In this document: positions 19,658 through 30,233 of the stretch, piece by piece | Layout: the number at the start of each line of letters is the position of its first letter | Position numbering within the stretch: position 1 is the first letter of the stretch | Source: Schoenoplectus triqueter | Lineage: Eukaryota; Streptophyta; Magnoliopsida; Poales; Cyperaceae | Length of the DNA stretch: 30,233 bases | Assembly (NCBI GenBank): GCA_964058805.1 | Contig: CAXKVV010001182.1 | Location: forward strand, 1-30,233 | Direction of reading: 5' to 3' | Made by a program: the position numbers and the translations under genes | The notes under the pieces: model-generated | What the model saw: only the letters and a program-made list of their open reading frames with translations | Told to the model about the DNA's origin: nothing | The model's database searches: none

Positions 19658-21570
19658 CTAAATCCAAAAAATGAAAATGCCAAAGACAAACACGGAAATC
19701 ACTTGCCGCAACACTACCACGCTCTGAAAAACAGAACTAGAATCTGATGTGTGGAGCCCAATCATAAACCTACACTCCCCCACAGATGGGTCAACTGTAG
19801 TAATTAGACCCAAACCATTGAAATCGCAACTCTCCTGACTCTGCCCATTAGCCTGAAAATAATTATTAAATGCATATGATGCATTCCCAGGCCATCCAAT
19901 TCCAGCACATGAGCCGCCAGGAGATAAAGAACTACAATCAGCATTTGAACAAGCTTGTGCAACATTAGCTGTTATATTAGATAAATCTTTGTTATTATTC
20001 ACCACACACCATTTCTGATTGAGATAATTTACTTCATGTACATTTTTAAGTGGCCTCGACCCTTGACCTAGATCCACATTATATTTCGCTTGACCATCAA
20101 ATGTGAAAATACCATAGTGCCTCTCATAATTTCCTGCAGCAATATAAAGCTGATCTTCATCTAATAAGGTAAATAGGTACGTCTCAGTGGGAGGCCTCTT
20201 GGGTCTTAGTGGAGAGCCAGTTTTGGCCTTTAAATGGTTAATTAGGCCTTGCATGAAGATTTGTGCATTTGCTGATGTGGCATTTAAGGCTCCATCTGTG
20301 GGCCAGCCTACACTGCCCACCATTATTTCCATGTCACCAAAGCCGACCTTAGATAAAGAAGAAACCACACTGTCTATGCTTAGATCAAAGTAATTGTCAT
20401 ATTTATTGTGGCCATCAGTTAAAGGTCTTGAGGTTAACTGAAAGAGGTGAAAATTCAGTGAAAGGTTCTTGTTCTGCTGGAAGCTTGAGAAAGGATTCAT
20501 GTCGAGTACAAATGGTGAGCTGTTATTAGAAAGGAAAGTAAGGAGGTCAACCATGGTGTTGTTCAGATCAGACCTAAAATGGGCTTTAGAGGGGAGACTA
20601 GAGTTGGTCTGGTACACATCCGAGTTACATGGCACAATCAGTTTAATTCGGTCTGTTAACTTTGCAGCTTTTAATGCTAGGTGAATATTTGTAACTGCAC
20701 CGATTACATAAGGTTGAAACTTCTGGCCATATCTGAGAAGGAATGGCTCATCACCTACTGCAATGTACCTGGTACAATAAAAGAAAAATAAAGATAAAAT
20801 CAGGTCAACAAATAAATAAACAAGAAAGATAAATAAATAAATAAATGCTGATTTGTCCAAATTATTGAAATGAACAGGTTGTCTTAATGCTCTCCTTTTT
20901 CTAGCTATCAACGGAGGAGGTTGACTCTGAATTTGTTAATTCATAGCAAAAAGTTCATTAATGTCAGCACAGAATGTTTTTCTTTTCTTTCTAAAATTGA
21001 TATTAGTTCTGCTATTCAACATCTTATAGTCCAAATAATCACGAGTTAATTGATCAAACGATCAATTTCGTCCAAAAGAAGATTAGACATTTAAGCATAT
21101 CACTTCTAATTAAATTCCGAGTTAACCCAAAGATAACAACATAAGATATGAATTGGAAGCCAACACCAGATAAAAGAAAAATAAATAAATAACAAGAAAA
21201 GTGTTCCTTACTCAATTTGAACACCAGAACCAGCGCCATGATCAGAGAAATAGCGAGTAACATTGTCATGAACCCAGCTTGCGGCGGCTTTCCTTGATTG
21301 GCTGAGATCACGAAGCATCTCATTTCGGATCCCAACAATCGCCGCTATACCCGACCCGGAAAGGCTCTGAAGAACGGTCGGATCTGCGTCCGACAGCTTG
21401 ACACGGGTCACGTCGTTTGGGAGGAGGAGTCCGCTCACCACCTTTGCGGGAGTGAGGGGGTTAGAGGAAGCCAGGCCCCAGTTTACCCCCACGGCCCATA
21501 CGCAGTTAGTGCTGCATGAGAGAAGGAAGAGCAGTAACGGGAGAGTTACCGGGCGGTGATCGGAGAGCAT
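19658..21570 (-). CDS. GH17 beta-1,3-glucanase-like protein with X8 domain and GPI-type tail
   Basis: Two exons, complement(21212..21570) and complement(19658..20768), encode 489 residues. The intron has donor GA|GTAAGG and acceptor TACCAG|G. Residues 1-26 form a signal peptide, and VGVNWG at 27-32 starts the GH17 fold. The proton-donor motif reads VGDE with Glu127. The expected nucleophile motif V-S-E-[TS]-G-W-P reads VGSVGWP at 270-276, so Ser272 stands where Glu is expected. A further Glu, 324, is kept (LLDEDQ). The X8/CBM43 domain spans about 373-457 with six cysteines at 374, 393, 398, 407, 434 and 452. The last 24 or so residues are hydrophobic after a Ser-rich stretch, as for GPI anchoring. 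By family it would bind callose at the cell surface or plasmodesmata. With the changed residue it may bind rather than cleave glucan. Confidence 0.92.
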
Positions 21571-24079
21571 GGGCGGTGATTGGAATGATTGGAGGGAGCT
21601 GGGGAGGCGGCAGTGGTCACTGGCACCGGCGGTGTTTGGAAATTGAAGGGAAGTGCGAAATATATAATAAATTATAATGCTTGGGGTTTATTCAAGGTTT
21701 TTCTTAAAAAACAAAAAACAAAAAACAAAGCTGAGCTGACCACTGGCAGGACGAATGTCTGAGTTTGATTAAATAATAAATTAATATAGTATGGATATGA
21801 TGATGATGGCCTTTCTCAAGTGGCCAGTGGCCAGTGGGGGATGTTCTTTTACCACATGTTGGCCCATTATAAGCGAGGAATTGTTTCGCTAGAAGGAAGG
21901 AAGGAAGGAAGGGCCCAATAAAGAAGAAGTTGTCAGGCCTTTAGTCCTCTTCTTTGGGCTGAAGTTACAAACTTACAATTCTCTAGGATGAAAATGACAA
22001 ACAGAATTGGATTTTTTTTTTTTTTTGCTGGGTTCATGATCGGAACGATGGAGCAACACGAGTTATAAATCAATAGAATTTGAGGGGACAATTTCTCAAG
22101 CGAAGTCATGTGAAAAACTTTGACATTTGGCGAGAACTGAATTTTGACACTGGGAGATCGACATTCGAGATTATCCTTCTTCTTCATCTTCTTTATCGAA
22201 GGTTAGGATCACATAAATTCATTTGAAGCTTTGATTTAATGTACTTCAATGCCTTTTCATATTTGTTCTTCTTCTCAACACGATATGGATTTTTATTTTT
22301 ATTTTTTAGATTCATTATTTTTTCTCATTTTCTACCAAATTCTAATTTTAGTTTTCAATAAATATCAAGTAAATTAATGCAAATTGATGAACTATTTTGA
22401 ATTCTTATCAAGTGATTTTTTTGTCATGGAAAATGCTTGTTCATCATGAAAATTTTATTTGAAATCATCTTTATTATTTTCTTTTTCATTTTATTAAATT
22501 AAATTCTCATCTAATTTTTATTTTGACTTAAGGAGAATTATTTTACATATTTCTTAAAAAATTATAAACTTATTATTTGAATGCTAGCAATGCCTATATT
22601 CCCACTCTCCTCTTTGCTTTCCCACAAAATCGGGAGTTAAAAGTTTATTGAATTTTAGGTAAGTGTTCTGATCCTGCAATGGTCTAAATATTTTATTGAA
22701 TTTTTAGGGCTAATATCAGTCATCGGATTGAGTTATTCATCAAATAATATTACCATCTCTATGACCATTTGTGTAGTAGTTATACAAAATGTTACATAAT
22801 TTAGAAGTACAATTGCTCTACTTTATTTTTTTTAGATTGTCATCAATTATGAATTTTGACTTTCCTTAAATTCTAAATGTCAACTTTCTTCTCAATTCTG
22901 TATTTATTTTACATTAATTATATATTCATAATTACATTAATTACTAAATTATCTTCATTTTTGGTATACTAATTTCAAATAAACCATCATTTTTTTTAAA
23001 TTCTTAAAATAAGAAATTGATCTACAAAAGTTCCAATCCTTCACATTGACCGTTAGAACTTTAGCACTCTGCATGAGAGAGGAAAATAACATATAAATAA
23101 TTGTCTTGATTGGAGAATAGAAAGTGGCTTGTTTTGTATTTTTATTACTCGAAAGCCAAGGTAATAGTCTAGAAAATACTTTGTAACAGCTAAACAGAAT
23201 TGCTAACTAATTGTTCTAACAAACTATGATCTCTCTAACACACTTTTTCTTGCAATTTTGATTTATCAAAAAATCTTTAGGTAATCCGTGCTGTATCGCA
23301 GCTATCTCTATCCAATTTCATTATCATGTACAAATTAATCCCTTTTAACATTCACATGTTAGAAATGACGGCCATGAATTGAATTTAGGTCATGACCTTT
23401 TGTAACTTGCAAGTGTACAAAGCGAATTAATTTTATCATATAATTTATATCTGTTAAGTTTATGTTATATTATTGGTTAAAATATTAATATTTTGTTAAT
23501 CGACAATATATGAATGTTTAATACGGCGGATAAAGTTCTATAACATATATCAACAGAACCAGAAATTAAACAAAGGTGGCTACAAATTCTAAAATGAAAG
23601 CTGTAGTGGTACAGACACTTTAATTACTAAATATAATTTTTTAAAAATAAAAAAACCTTCTACTTATTAGTGCAAATTACACTTTAATTACTTATAGGCA
23701 GTCCAGGTCTCTAGGACCCCCTGATCATATTATGATATTGTTACTTTAAATATTAGCATTTTTTGTCTCGTGGCCAACTCTCTGGCTCAGTGAAAGAGTC
23801 AGCGACCATTTATTGATAGAGAAGAAGACGTTTCTGGAAAATTCTTTCTGACAACAACCTCCATTACTTCTTATCTCCAGTTCCCTCCAGTTTTCATTTT
23901 TATATTCACATTCCAACTTCTTGAATGTTGTTGACGGCATAACTGGAGAATATTGAATGCATTGATTGATAATTAATTTTCCCTTGCATATTTAATTACT
24001 GGAACAGAACAGCAAGAACCCCATACAATACAAGCTTCCATAAACCCCTCTGCTTCTTCCGATCGATCCAAAATCAATC
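21571..24079. other. Long intergenic region between GH17 and ferritin
   Basis: About 2.5 kb, mostly very AT-rich from 22200 to 23700. The first part should contain the GH17 promoter, with a TATA-like TATATAATAA near 21661 and GGCCCA boxes near 21860 and 21913. A GAAG repeat lies at about 21891-21912. The last few hundred bases should hold the ferritin promoter. I looked for the plant iron-dependent regulatory sequence and did not find a clear match near the ferritin start. No gene was recognised; the open frames here are short and non-conserved. Confidence 0.5.
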
Positions 24080-26253
24080 ATGTTTCTCAGAGTGTCACCT
24101 TCGCCCTCCGCCTCTTCCCCTTACCTTTCCTCGAAACACTCTCATTTCACAGGGCTACTGATCGGAGCGAAGGAGACACATGGAGTGGCGATGGCGAAGG
24201 GCTCAGGCGGCGCCGTCACAACCGTGCTGTTCTCTCCGTTTGAGGAGCTCAATCTTAAGCCCGACGTTGCTCTGGTCCCAGTTGAGGCTGATAAGTCTCT
24301 TGCTCGCTACAAGTACTCTGACAAGAGCGAGACTGCAATCAATGAACAGATCAAGTGCGTTCGATTCATCTCTAAATCAAATCTTTCTACTATCCGATAT
24401 TTTCTGTTGCAGCTTTGAACTTATCTTACATAGTAGTTAGTTCCAGTAGATTTTTTAGCAAGGCTGTAATGGTACGAGATGGCAATTTATATGTTTCGTT
24501 GAGGTAATTAAGTGAAACATATTAAAATATCACATATGTCTTGCTTTAATATACTTTAGTTAGATACGAGGTGTGTAAACTCGAGGGGTATTTTATCCGC
24601 AACGCTGAAAATTCTGGGGGCAAATTCACAAGAATATAGGGGATGACGGCTCGAAATTCAGAAAGTACTATTTTTGAAGAAAACAGGAGAAGAACTCTGT
24701 TTTATTATACTAATTATAGTTACCTTTTGTTTTGACGCCCAATCATTGTTGTGATAAATTTCGTTGCCAATAGAACCTATATCTTTAAAGAAAGCTGTGC
24801 ATGTTACTCTGGACTATTTTGTTCATTTAAATAATAGCAGGGTATATGATTTTACTTCAAACATGAAACAAATTGCTATGTACACTAGTTTATTTTCTCT
24901 AAACCCTTTCGGTGTCAACTCAGAAATCAATATCTAACTAATGCATGTTTATCTTTTTTCTTGAGCAGTGTTGAGTACAACATTTCATATATCTACCATG
25001 CAATGTATGCATACTTTGACCGTGATAATGTTGCGTTGAAGGGTTTTGCAAAGTAAGTTCTATATTTGTAATTCTGAATAGAGTTTTCAACTCTATTAAA
25101 CTTTTTTACTTGTTTTATTCAACTAGTATGACACCAGCTGAAATTTTGGTTTTCAGGTTCTTCAAGGAATCCAGTGAGGAAGAAAGAGAGCATGCAGAGA
25201 AACTGATGGAATACCAGGTAATCTCTTTTCCTCATCTCTTAGAGTTTTTTCATACATGATATTTTTCATTTCAATGAACTATCAACCTTCCCCTAACTAT
25301 GTTAAAATTTCTTTTGTTATAATAGAATAAGAGAGGAGGAAGAGTGAAGTTGCAAACGATCTTGATGCCTGTTAGTGAATACAATCATTCTGAGAAAGGA
25401 GATGCACTATATGGTAAATCTTACTCTGTCATTATTCTCCCGTGTAATTATTCTAGAGGAGGGTCGAAGGGGCTAAAAGTATAAGACAGGCTCAATTGGG
25501 AAAACTGGATTCATTCACATAGAAAAGCTCTAATGTCACAGGGTTCCCTCTGGACACATTGGCTAATATATTTTGAATGACGTAGCATTTAATTGTGATT
25601 TCTTAACCAGCATTTAGACATCCTAGCTCATCTACTTAATTGTTTTTTTCCCAGCAATGGAGCTTGCTCTGGCCCTTGAGAAGCTGACCAATGACAAGCT
25701 TCTCAACCTGCATAAAGTAAGATTCGCTTTTGCAGTTTTGGGTGACTGGTGATCAGAATTATTAATGTTTTGTTCTTTTGTGGTTCATTTTTTCTGGTTT
25801 TAGATGAAGCAACTTTTTAAGTTCCGTATTCATTTTAATTTTATGCATAGGTGGCAGAACAATCCAATGATGCTGAACTGATGAGTTTTATTGAGTCTGA
25901 GTTCTTGGGAGAACAGGTCAGATTATTTTTAGTCTAAAATTACTAAACCATTGCCAAGATTCTCAGCTGGTCTGAATTCATCATCTCTTTATGTACAATT
26001 ATTTTGTCTTGTTAGGTGGAGGCAATAAAGAAGATATCTGAGTTTGTTTCTCAGCTGAGAAGAGTGGGTCCTGGTCACGGTAAGTTAGTTGTTATCTTAT
26101 TCTGGCTTGTTTATGGTGTATGATTCAGAACAATTACAAATTTTTGATAGCAGGGTATTTTTCTTAAAATTTAGTAATTTGTTCTTGTTATTCTTTTCAG
26201 GGGTTTGGCATTTTGATCAGGTATTGTTGCATGAAGATGCAGCTCATGCTTAG
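24080..26253 (+). CDS. Plant ferritin
   Basis: Eight exons encode 250 residues: 24080..24354, 24969..25052, 25157..25217, 25326..25413, 25655..25716, 25851..25916, 26016..26079 and 26201..26253. All introns are GT-AG and in phase. The N-terminus is Ser-rich with few acidic residues, as for a plastid (sometimes mitochondrial) transit peptide. The plant extension peptide follows (FSPFEEL). The four-helix ferritin domain starts near residue 80. Ferroxidase residues are all present: Glu94, Tyr101, Glu128, Glu129, His132, Glu178 and Gln212, judged against the H-type pattern ([16 protein letters not shown]). The 24-mer oxidises Fe(II) and stores it as a mineral core. Length and seven-intron layout are typical of plant ferritin genes. 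The ATG at 24080 is the first in frame. Confidence 0.96.
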
Positions 26254-26975
26254 GCTGTTGTAGTTCTCTCCTTACATGATTTCTTCATGATAAATTTACC
26301 CTTCATTTGGAGAGGACAAAGAGACTTAACTGAAATATGCATGTCTAAATTGTAGTTGCTGATGAATTCTTGGAAAGTTAGGAGATTTTAAATAGTATAA
26401 AGACTTGCTAGTTGTCGTAATCATTTATTTTTAAACTATGTTGTTGCTTCTTACCTGGTTTACTTGTAGAACTAGGTTGAGGGCTTGTGGCTTTTTGGTC
26501 AAGCATTAGTCACATGCGTTTCTTACTTTTGAATCATGTGATGAGATTGTCATATTCTCCTTCTAGGGAGAGGTTGAAAAGGGACGATCTTTGTTATTAT
26601 GTTTGTACTGTGAAAGAAAGGGGGATCGGCGACTCTGAATGGGTCGATTTTCTTAAAAATGAACAAAATGTTCGTTACCTATTGTTACTATTTTCTGTTC
26701 TTAGGAAAGGAATATGTCCTGGATTATGGATATTATTCACTTATGTAATTTTTTTTTTTTTTGCAAAAGAGCCGTGGAAGATGGTAAAAGTGGGAGCCCC
26801 AGGCAAGGTCTTGCTTTATTTGATCATGCAAAATCAAATAGCATACTTCGGCAAGGCTATATGTCTAAATGTTTTCTATACGTAACAGTTGTATCATTTC
26901 GTGCAACTAACAGAACGACCAACAAATGAAGTGGGCAAAAATATAGAAAGAAGAAAAAAATGTTGATCTCTTATC
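26254..26975. other. Flank between ferritin and the minus-strand gene
   Basis: The ferritin 3' UTR probably occupies the first 100-200 bp. A T-run lies at 26747-26762. Open frames through 26487-26929 are low in conserved features and I do not believe them. Convergent with the gene ending at 26976. Confidence 0.45.
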
Positions 26976-27819
26976 CTAGTCCTTTATTATGGATATAAAC
27001 AGTAAAGCCTCGTCAGCTGCGGGAACATCCTCTGTTGACGTGAAGTTTTACTTGTTAATTTGAGGATCATGACAAGAAATCAATAACTAATTTGGACAAA
27101 AAGAAACAAAACAAAATTTAATTCCATGTAAGAAATATTAACACAAAGTGACAAAATCCATCAAACTCAAACCTGACTTCGGAAGAGAATCAGGAAGGAT
27201 TGAAATTAGTTGATGAATGATCATCCCACCATTATCTCTCTCCTTATGCTCAGTTTCTTCTTTTTCTTCGTTTTCTTCTTCTTTTCGTAAGGATTGGAAC
27301 AGTAACTCCAAATTTCGAGGCTATACTATGTATGATTCCAGAACCAGCATTACTGTCTCCATTCCCTTGCCTCTCTCCATTTCCCTTAGCCATAATTTTC
27401 TTTTCCTCTCCAGTGTTAATGCTTGCACTAGTCTCTTCATCCTCTGACAAGAATTTTTCCTTCTCAATTTGAATATTATCATAAAAATAACCCAAATTTG
27501 GAAAAGAAAAAAACATATATAACTAACGTAAGTAAACATTTGCAGAGCAAGTCCGTCAAGCAACTCAAACCTGACATGGGAAGAGACTCAGGAAGACTTG
27601 AAATTAGCTGATGAATGATCCCGCCACTGTCTTCCTCATGCTTACCTCTTTGCTCATCAGTGGAATGATCCCGCCTCATAGACTAATGTTCAGTTCTGTG
27701 GAGCAGGGAGACATAACATTGATCGGAAGGTTGAGATTTAATTAATATATGTGCATCTGTTACCTGATAGACTCAATTTGTTGGTCCTGTTGGCCGATGC
27801 TCTGCTGCTGTGCGTTGGG
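26976..27819 (-). CDS. Unidentified small acidic protein gene with a duplicated exon (model partial)
   Basis: Minus-strand exons that fit in phase. A Gln-rich exon ends at 27764 (GQQDQQIESI). Exon B is 27571..27674 (HEEDSGGIIHQLISSLPESL). Block C/D is 27173..27443. The last exon is 26976..27031 (EDVPAADEALLFISIIKD, then TAG). Donors CAG|GTTTGAG after B and after D are in the same phase, and both join the acceptors at 27443 and 27031 in frame. Block C contains GSGIIHSIASKFGVTVP; D contains GGMIIHQLISILPDSL. So three versions of an IIH-x-[LI]-x-S motif occur. C and D lie in different frames. Either a roughly 70-nt intron (GCTG|GTTCTG to AAAAG|AAG) separates them or the gene is frameshifted. The C-terminal DEALLFISII ending resembles uncharacterised plant proteins that I cannot name. 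The 5' end is not found. Function unknown. Confidence 0.5.
27140..27640. repeat. Duplicated exon-intron block, offset about 397 bp
   Basis: The segment from about 27155 to 27240 reappears at about 27548 to 27640. Both include the sequence ACTCAAACCTGAC, then GAAATTAG(T/C)TGATGAATGATC. The repeat covers the coding exon and the beginning of the following intron, including the splice donor. It is a direct repeat, the result of a tandem duplication within the gene. Confidence 0.85.
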
Positions 27820-28356
27820 CGATTAGAAAAAAGTAAAATAAAAGAGGGATTAAAGAAACTAATTAAAATGAAAAATGAAAGAAAGCTGGGAGGAAGGCTA
27901 TTTAAAACTTTCTACATTGATCAAAGGATTTTATATTTTGAAACTGGTGATAGACCCACGTACACGTACTTTGGTCAAAATCCATGTTACCCTTTTGCCT
28001 TTCTGCTGATCATATTCATGTTGACCTCTGAATTTAACTTCCGTTTAATAGATGGAGCCTTTCAAGCAAATATGCGTTATAACAGGAATTGAGGTTGTCA
28101 AAGTATTTAAGTATTTCATAACAAGAAATGGATGAAGGCCGGTATAAAACATACATGCTTTGTAAAAGACAAAAATAAAAAATAAAAAAAAAGAATAAAT
28201 AACTATTTTTAAAATTTAAATGAATTTCCAATTTTTATATTTCATTTTCTATATGGCTGAAATTGTTGAAATTCCACAAAATTGAGAATGGAAACTTCAT
28301 CTCGGATGTGTTCCTTTCACTTTGTTTTGCTTCTGCAACTTTTGAATTACAGAGAG
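27820..28356. other. Intergenic or 5' part of the minus-strand gene
   Basis: If the gene at 26976-27819 has further 5' exons they should lie here, but I could not find one with good splice sites. The plus-strand frame at 27751-28092 overlaps that gene and starts without a convincing context. AT-rich, with A-runs near 28175-28195. Confidence 0.4.
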
Positions 28357-28974
28357 CAGTGGCGGAGCTTCTTTAGGGCCAAACGGGGCCATGGCCCCCC
28401 CTTCCAATTGGAAAATTTTAATTATGTTATGTATTTTGTTATATAAATGTTGATTAAACACTTAATTGGCTCCCTCTTTTAATAATAGTTGGATTATGTG
28501 TGATATGAAAAAATTTTACATTATTTTCTTGACATGATCGTTCTACTTAATTGCAGTAGTTACACCTTAATTTGATTATATAATAAATATGAATCAAAAG
28601 AGCAAATGATAAATAATGTTTTCTGATTTTTTTTGTCTTTTTTCATCCTTTTTTTTTTGTAAATATCAAAGTATACTTATAGTAAACCTCAATTTTTTTA
28701 TGCTGTTCATTTTTCTTGATTTTCATAGTAGAATATTTCTTGTTTTTAATAAAGATATGTTTAAGTTCCATTTATTTTTAAAGAAAAAAAATGATTCTAT
28801 GTAATTATTTATACAGAATTTTCATCATATTGATTGAATTAATATTAAAATAAATGTGTCGTACTATTAGTACAATTTACGAAAAAAATTAGTACTAAAT
28901 TTTGTAAAATAAATAATATTTTATTATATATATTAATTGGCCCCTTCTAAGATTTGAGTCAAGCTCCGCTACTG
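28357..28974. mobile_element. Non-autonomous hAT element (MITE, Tip100-like ends)
   Basis: A 618-bp element flanked by an exact 8-bp duplication, ACAGAGAG, at 28349-28356 and 28975-28982. The terminal inverted repeats are CAGTGGCGGAGCTT (left) and CAGTAGCGGAGCTT (right, reverse complement), with a further GGGCCAA block inside each end. CAG-GGCGGA ends are known from Tip100-type plant hAT elements. The interior is AT-rich with no coding capacity. It belongs to a different hAT lineage from the element at 3919-8112. Confidence 0.92.
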
Positions 28975-29859
28975 ACAGAGAGTACATGTCCCACCCACAT
29001 TCCCGGATATTTATTTATCTTTGTTGGCTTATGAGTTTAAAATTTGTAATAATGACATCATCATGCTCATTTTCTTAAAAGAAACAACAGTATTACTTAT
29101 TAATCTTTATTGTTGCCAAACTATAATGACGGCATTGATAGTGTGAAAATTCCATGACAAAGTTGTGAGAGTTAACTCAGAGCAGAGCATGTCCAGTCCG
29201 TTATGCATGCAACACTCTTAGGATTATACCATTGATTATAAGCAGCATCAAACAATAATTAAACCGTCCTAAGATTTAAAATTATTGCGCTATCAGGTGC
29301 CAATGAGCCATTGATTTATTAGAAGGGTGTAGGTTTAATTGTGATGACCATATTCATGCCATCATTAGTTAAATGAGGGCTAGTCCCATGCTTTTATTGC
29401 CTTCATCTCCTTCAATTTTTTTAAACCTACTTACTCTATCCTTATATTTCTGTTCAATTGCATGAACCTTCTGAGTTGCAATTCAAGAAATATCTACATG
29501 GACTACTTATGTTGAAGTGCTCTGCTTCTCCATCACAAGTACTTAGCATTTTCGTTCATTACATATTTATACTTCAAGTTTCATTTCGATTGATCTCTTG
29601 GAGAAAGAGAAGTGAACATTAGCCTTATTTTAGAAGTTAAGACTTTGCATTAAATGCATTACACATGAAATTAATACAAAGAAGGAAAAAGAAAAGCTTA
29701 CATTACATAGATAGAGAACAGAATTCAATATTTTGAATGGCACTTAATTTGATACTTACTTCATGAGAGAATCAGATGAAATCTGATCTACATGTTATTT
29801 TTATTATATATTTCTAATGCTTAGAAGGGAATTTTGTTGACAACAGATTGATCTGTGAC
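28975..29859 (+). promoter_or_regulatory. Upstream region of the MYB gene
   Basis: About 880 bp between the MITE and the MYB start codon. A TATA-like TTATTATATA at 29801-29810 lies about 50 bp before the ATG. A perfect inverted repeat ATCAGAT-GAA-ATCTGAT lies at 29771-29787. The rest is AT-rich without clear signals. Confidence 0.5.
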
Positions 29860-29992
29860 ATGGGGCGGCCACCATGTTGCGACAAAGCAAATGTGAAGAA
29901 AGGTCCATGGACAGCTGAGGAGGATGCTAAACTTCTGGCTTATACATCCACCCATGGCATCGGGAACTGGACCTCAGTACCACAGAAAGCAG
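29860..29992 (+). CDS. R2R3-MYB transcription factor, exon 1 (partial gene)
   Basis: The frame from the ATG at 29860 opens [18 protein letters not shown], the classic start of plant R2R3-MYB proteins. It continues into the R2 repeat: EEDAKLLAY, then [12 protein letters not shown], with the spaced Trp residues of the MYB fold. The exon is 133 nt and ends in phase 1 at GCAG|GTTATT, the standard first exon length of this family. A non-ATG-led frame extends a few codons upstream, but the MGRPPCC start is the conserved one. The second exon (rest of R2, start of R3) is not found before base 30233, so the first intron is longer than 240 bp. The start resembles anther/tapetum MYBs such as the MYB35/TDF1 group, but one exon is too little to name the subgroup. 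Confidence 0.93.
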
Positions 29993-30233
29993 GTTATTTT
30001 CTTTCCATTTTCTATTTTCACAATTTTTATGTGATAAAGGAGATCTGTTGTTAATTGTATATTTGTCGCAAGACGCATTCTTGCATTTTAGCTGAGAAAT
30101 TTTTAATTGATATTTCTATAATTCATCAAAAAAAAATTTAAGGTTCGAGTAAAACAAATTCAACCATACTAAGAAATTTCTCCTTTTTCAATATTCTTAA
30201 CTGAATTTTTTGCTTGCTTGTTGTTCATGTTCC

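Noticed and set aside
23700..24079. Iron-dependent regulatory sequence upstream of ferritin
   Set aside because: No stretch resembling the CACGAG-type consensus was found by eye.
26487..26929. Open frames downstream of ferritin
   Set aside because: They cross a long T-run, start without good context, and match nothing known; probably 3' flank.
27751..28092. 113-codon plus-strand frame
   Set aside because: It overlaps the better-supported minus-strand gene and begins within its Gln-rich exon.

Overview
The window is nuclear DNA from a flowering plant, most likely a eudicot. Genes carry short GT-AG introns in AT-rich flanks. Families present are plant ferritin, a mitoferrin-type carrier, egg-cell EC1 peptides, a GH17-X8 cell-wall protein and an R2R3-MYB. 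Plant-type hAT, CACTA and MITE elements lie between them. I cannot name the species. No operon-like, CRISPR or prophage features are present. All gene models are read by eye from splice signals, reading frame and family knowledge.

Layout. 1-122: the 3' end of an unidentified plus-strand gene. 561-797: a tRNA-Gly(GCC) and a shortened copy of it. 1291-3533: a two-exon mitoferrin-like carrier (minus). 3919-8112: a complete but decayed hAT transposon with exact 8-bp target duplications. 8466-9435: a broken copy of the 3' part of the carrier gene. About 9445-9740: a foldback MITE. 11031-11099: a possible orphan terminal exon (plus). 11544-14456: an 11-exon, Atg27/MRH-like type I membrane protein (minus), which includes a GC-AG intron. 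15096-17529: a non-autonomous CACTA-like element. 17714-19139: a head-to-head pair of EC1-type peptide genes. 19658-21570: a GPI-type GH17-X8 protein (minus) whose expected nucleophile is not Glu. 24080-26253: an eight-exon ferritin (plus). 26976-27819: an unidentified minus-strand gene with a duplicated exon. 28357-28974: a small hAT MITE with an exact 8-bp duplication. 29860 onward: exon 1 of an R2R3-MYB gene that runs out of the window.

How the genes relate. Plants have no operons, and most neighbours look functionally unrelated. Two themes stand out. One is iron: mitochondrial iron import and ferritin storage lie about 20 kb apart. The other is the egg-cell peptide pair sharing one short intergenic promoter. 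The transposons account for much of the remaining structure. One lies 386 bp upstream of the carrier's start codon, between the intact gene and its broken partial copy.
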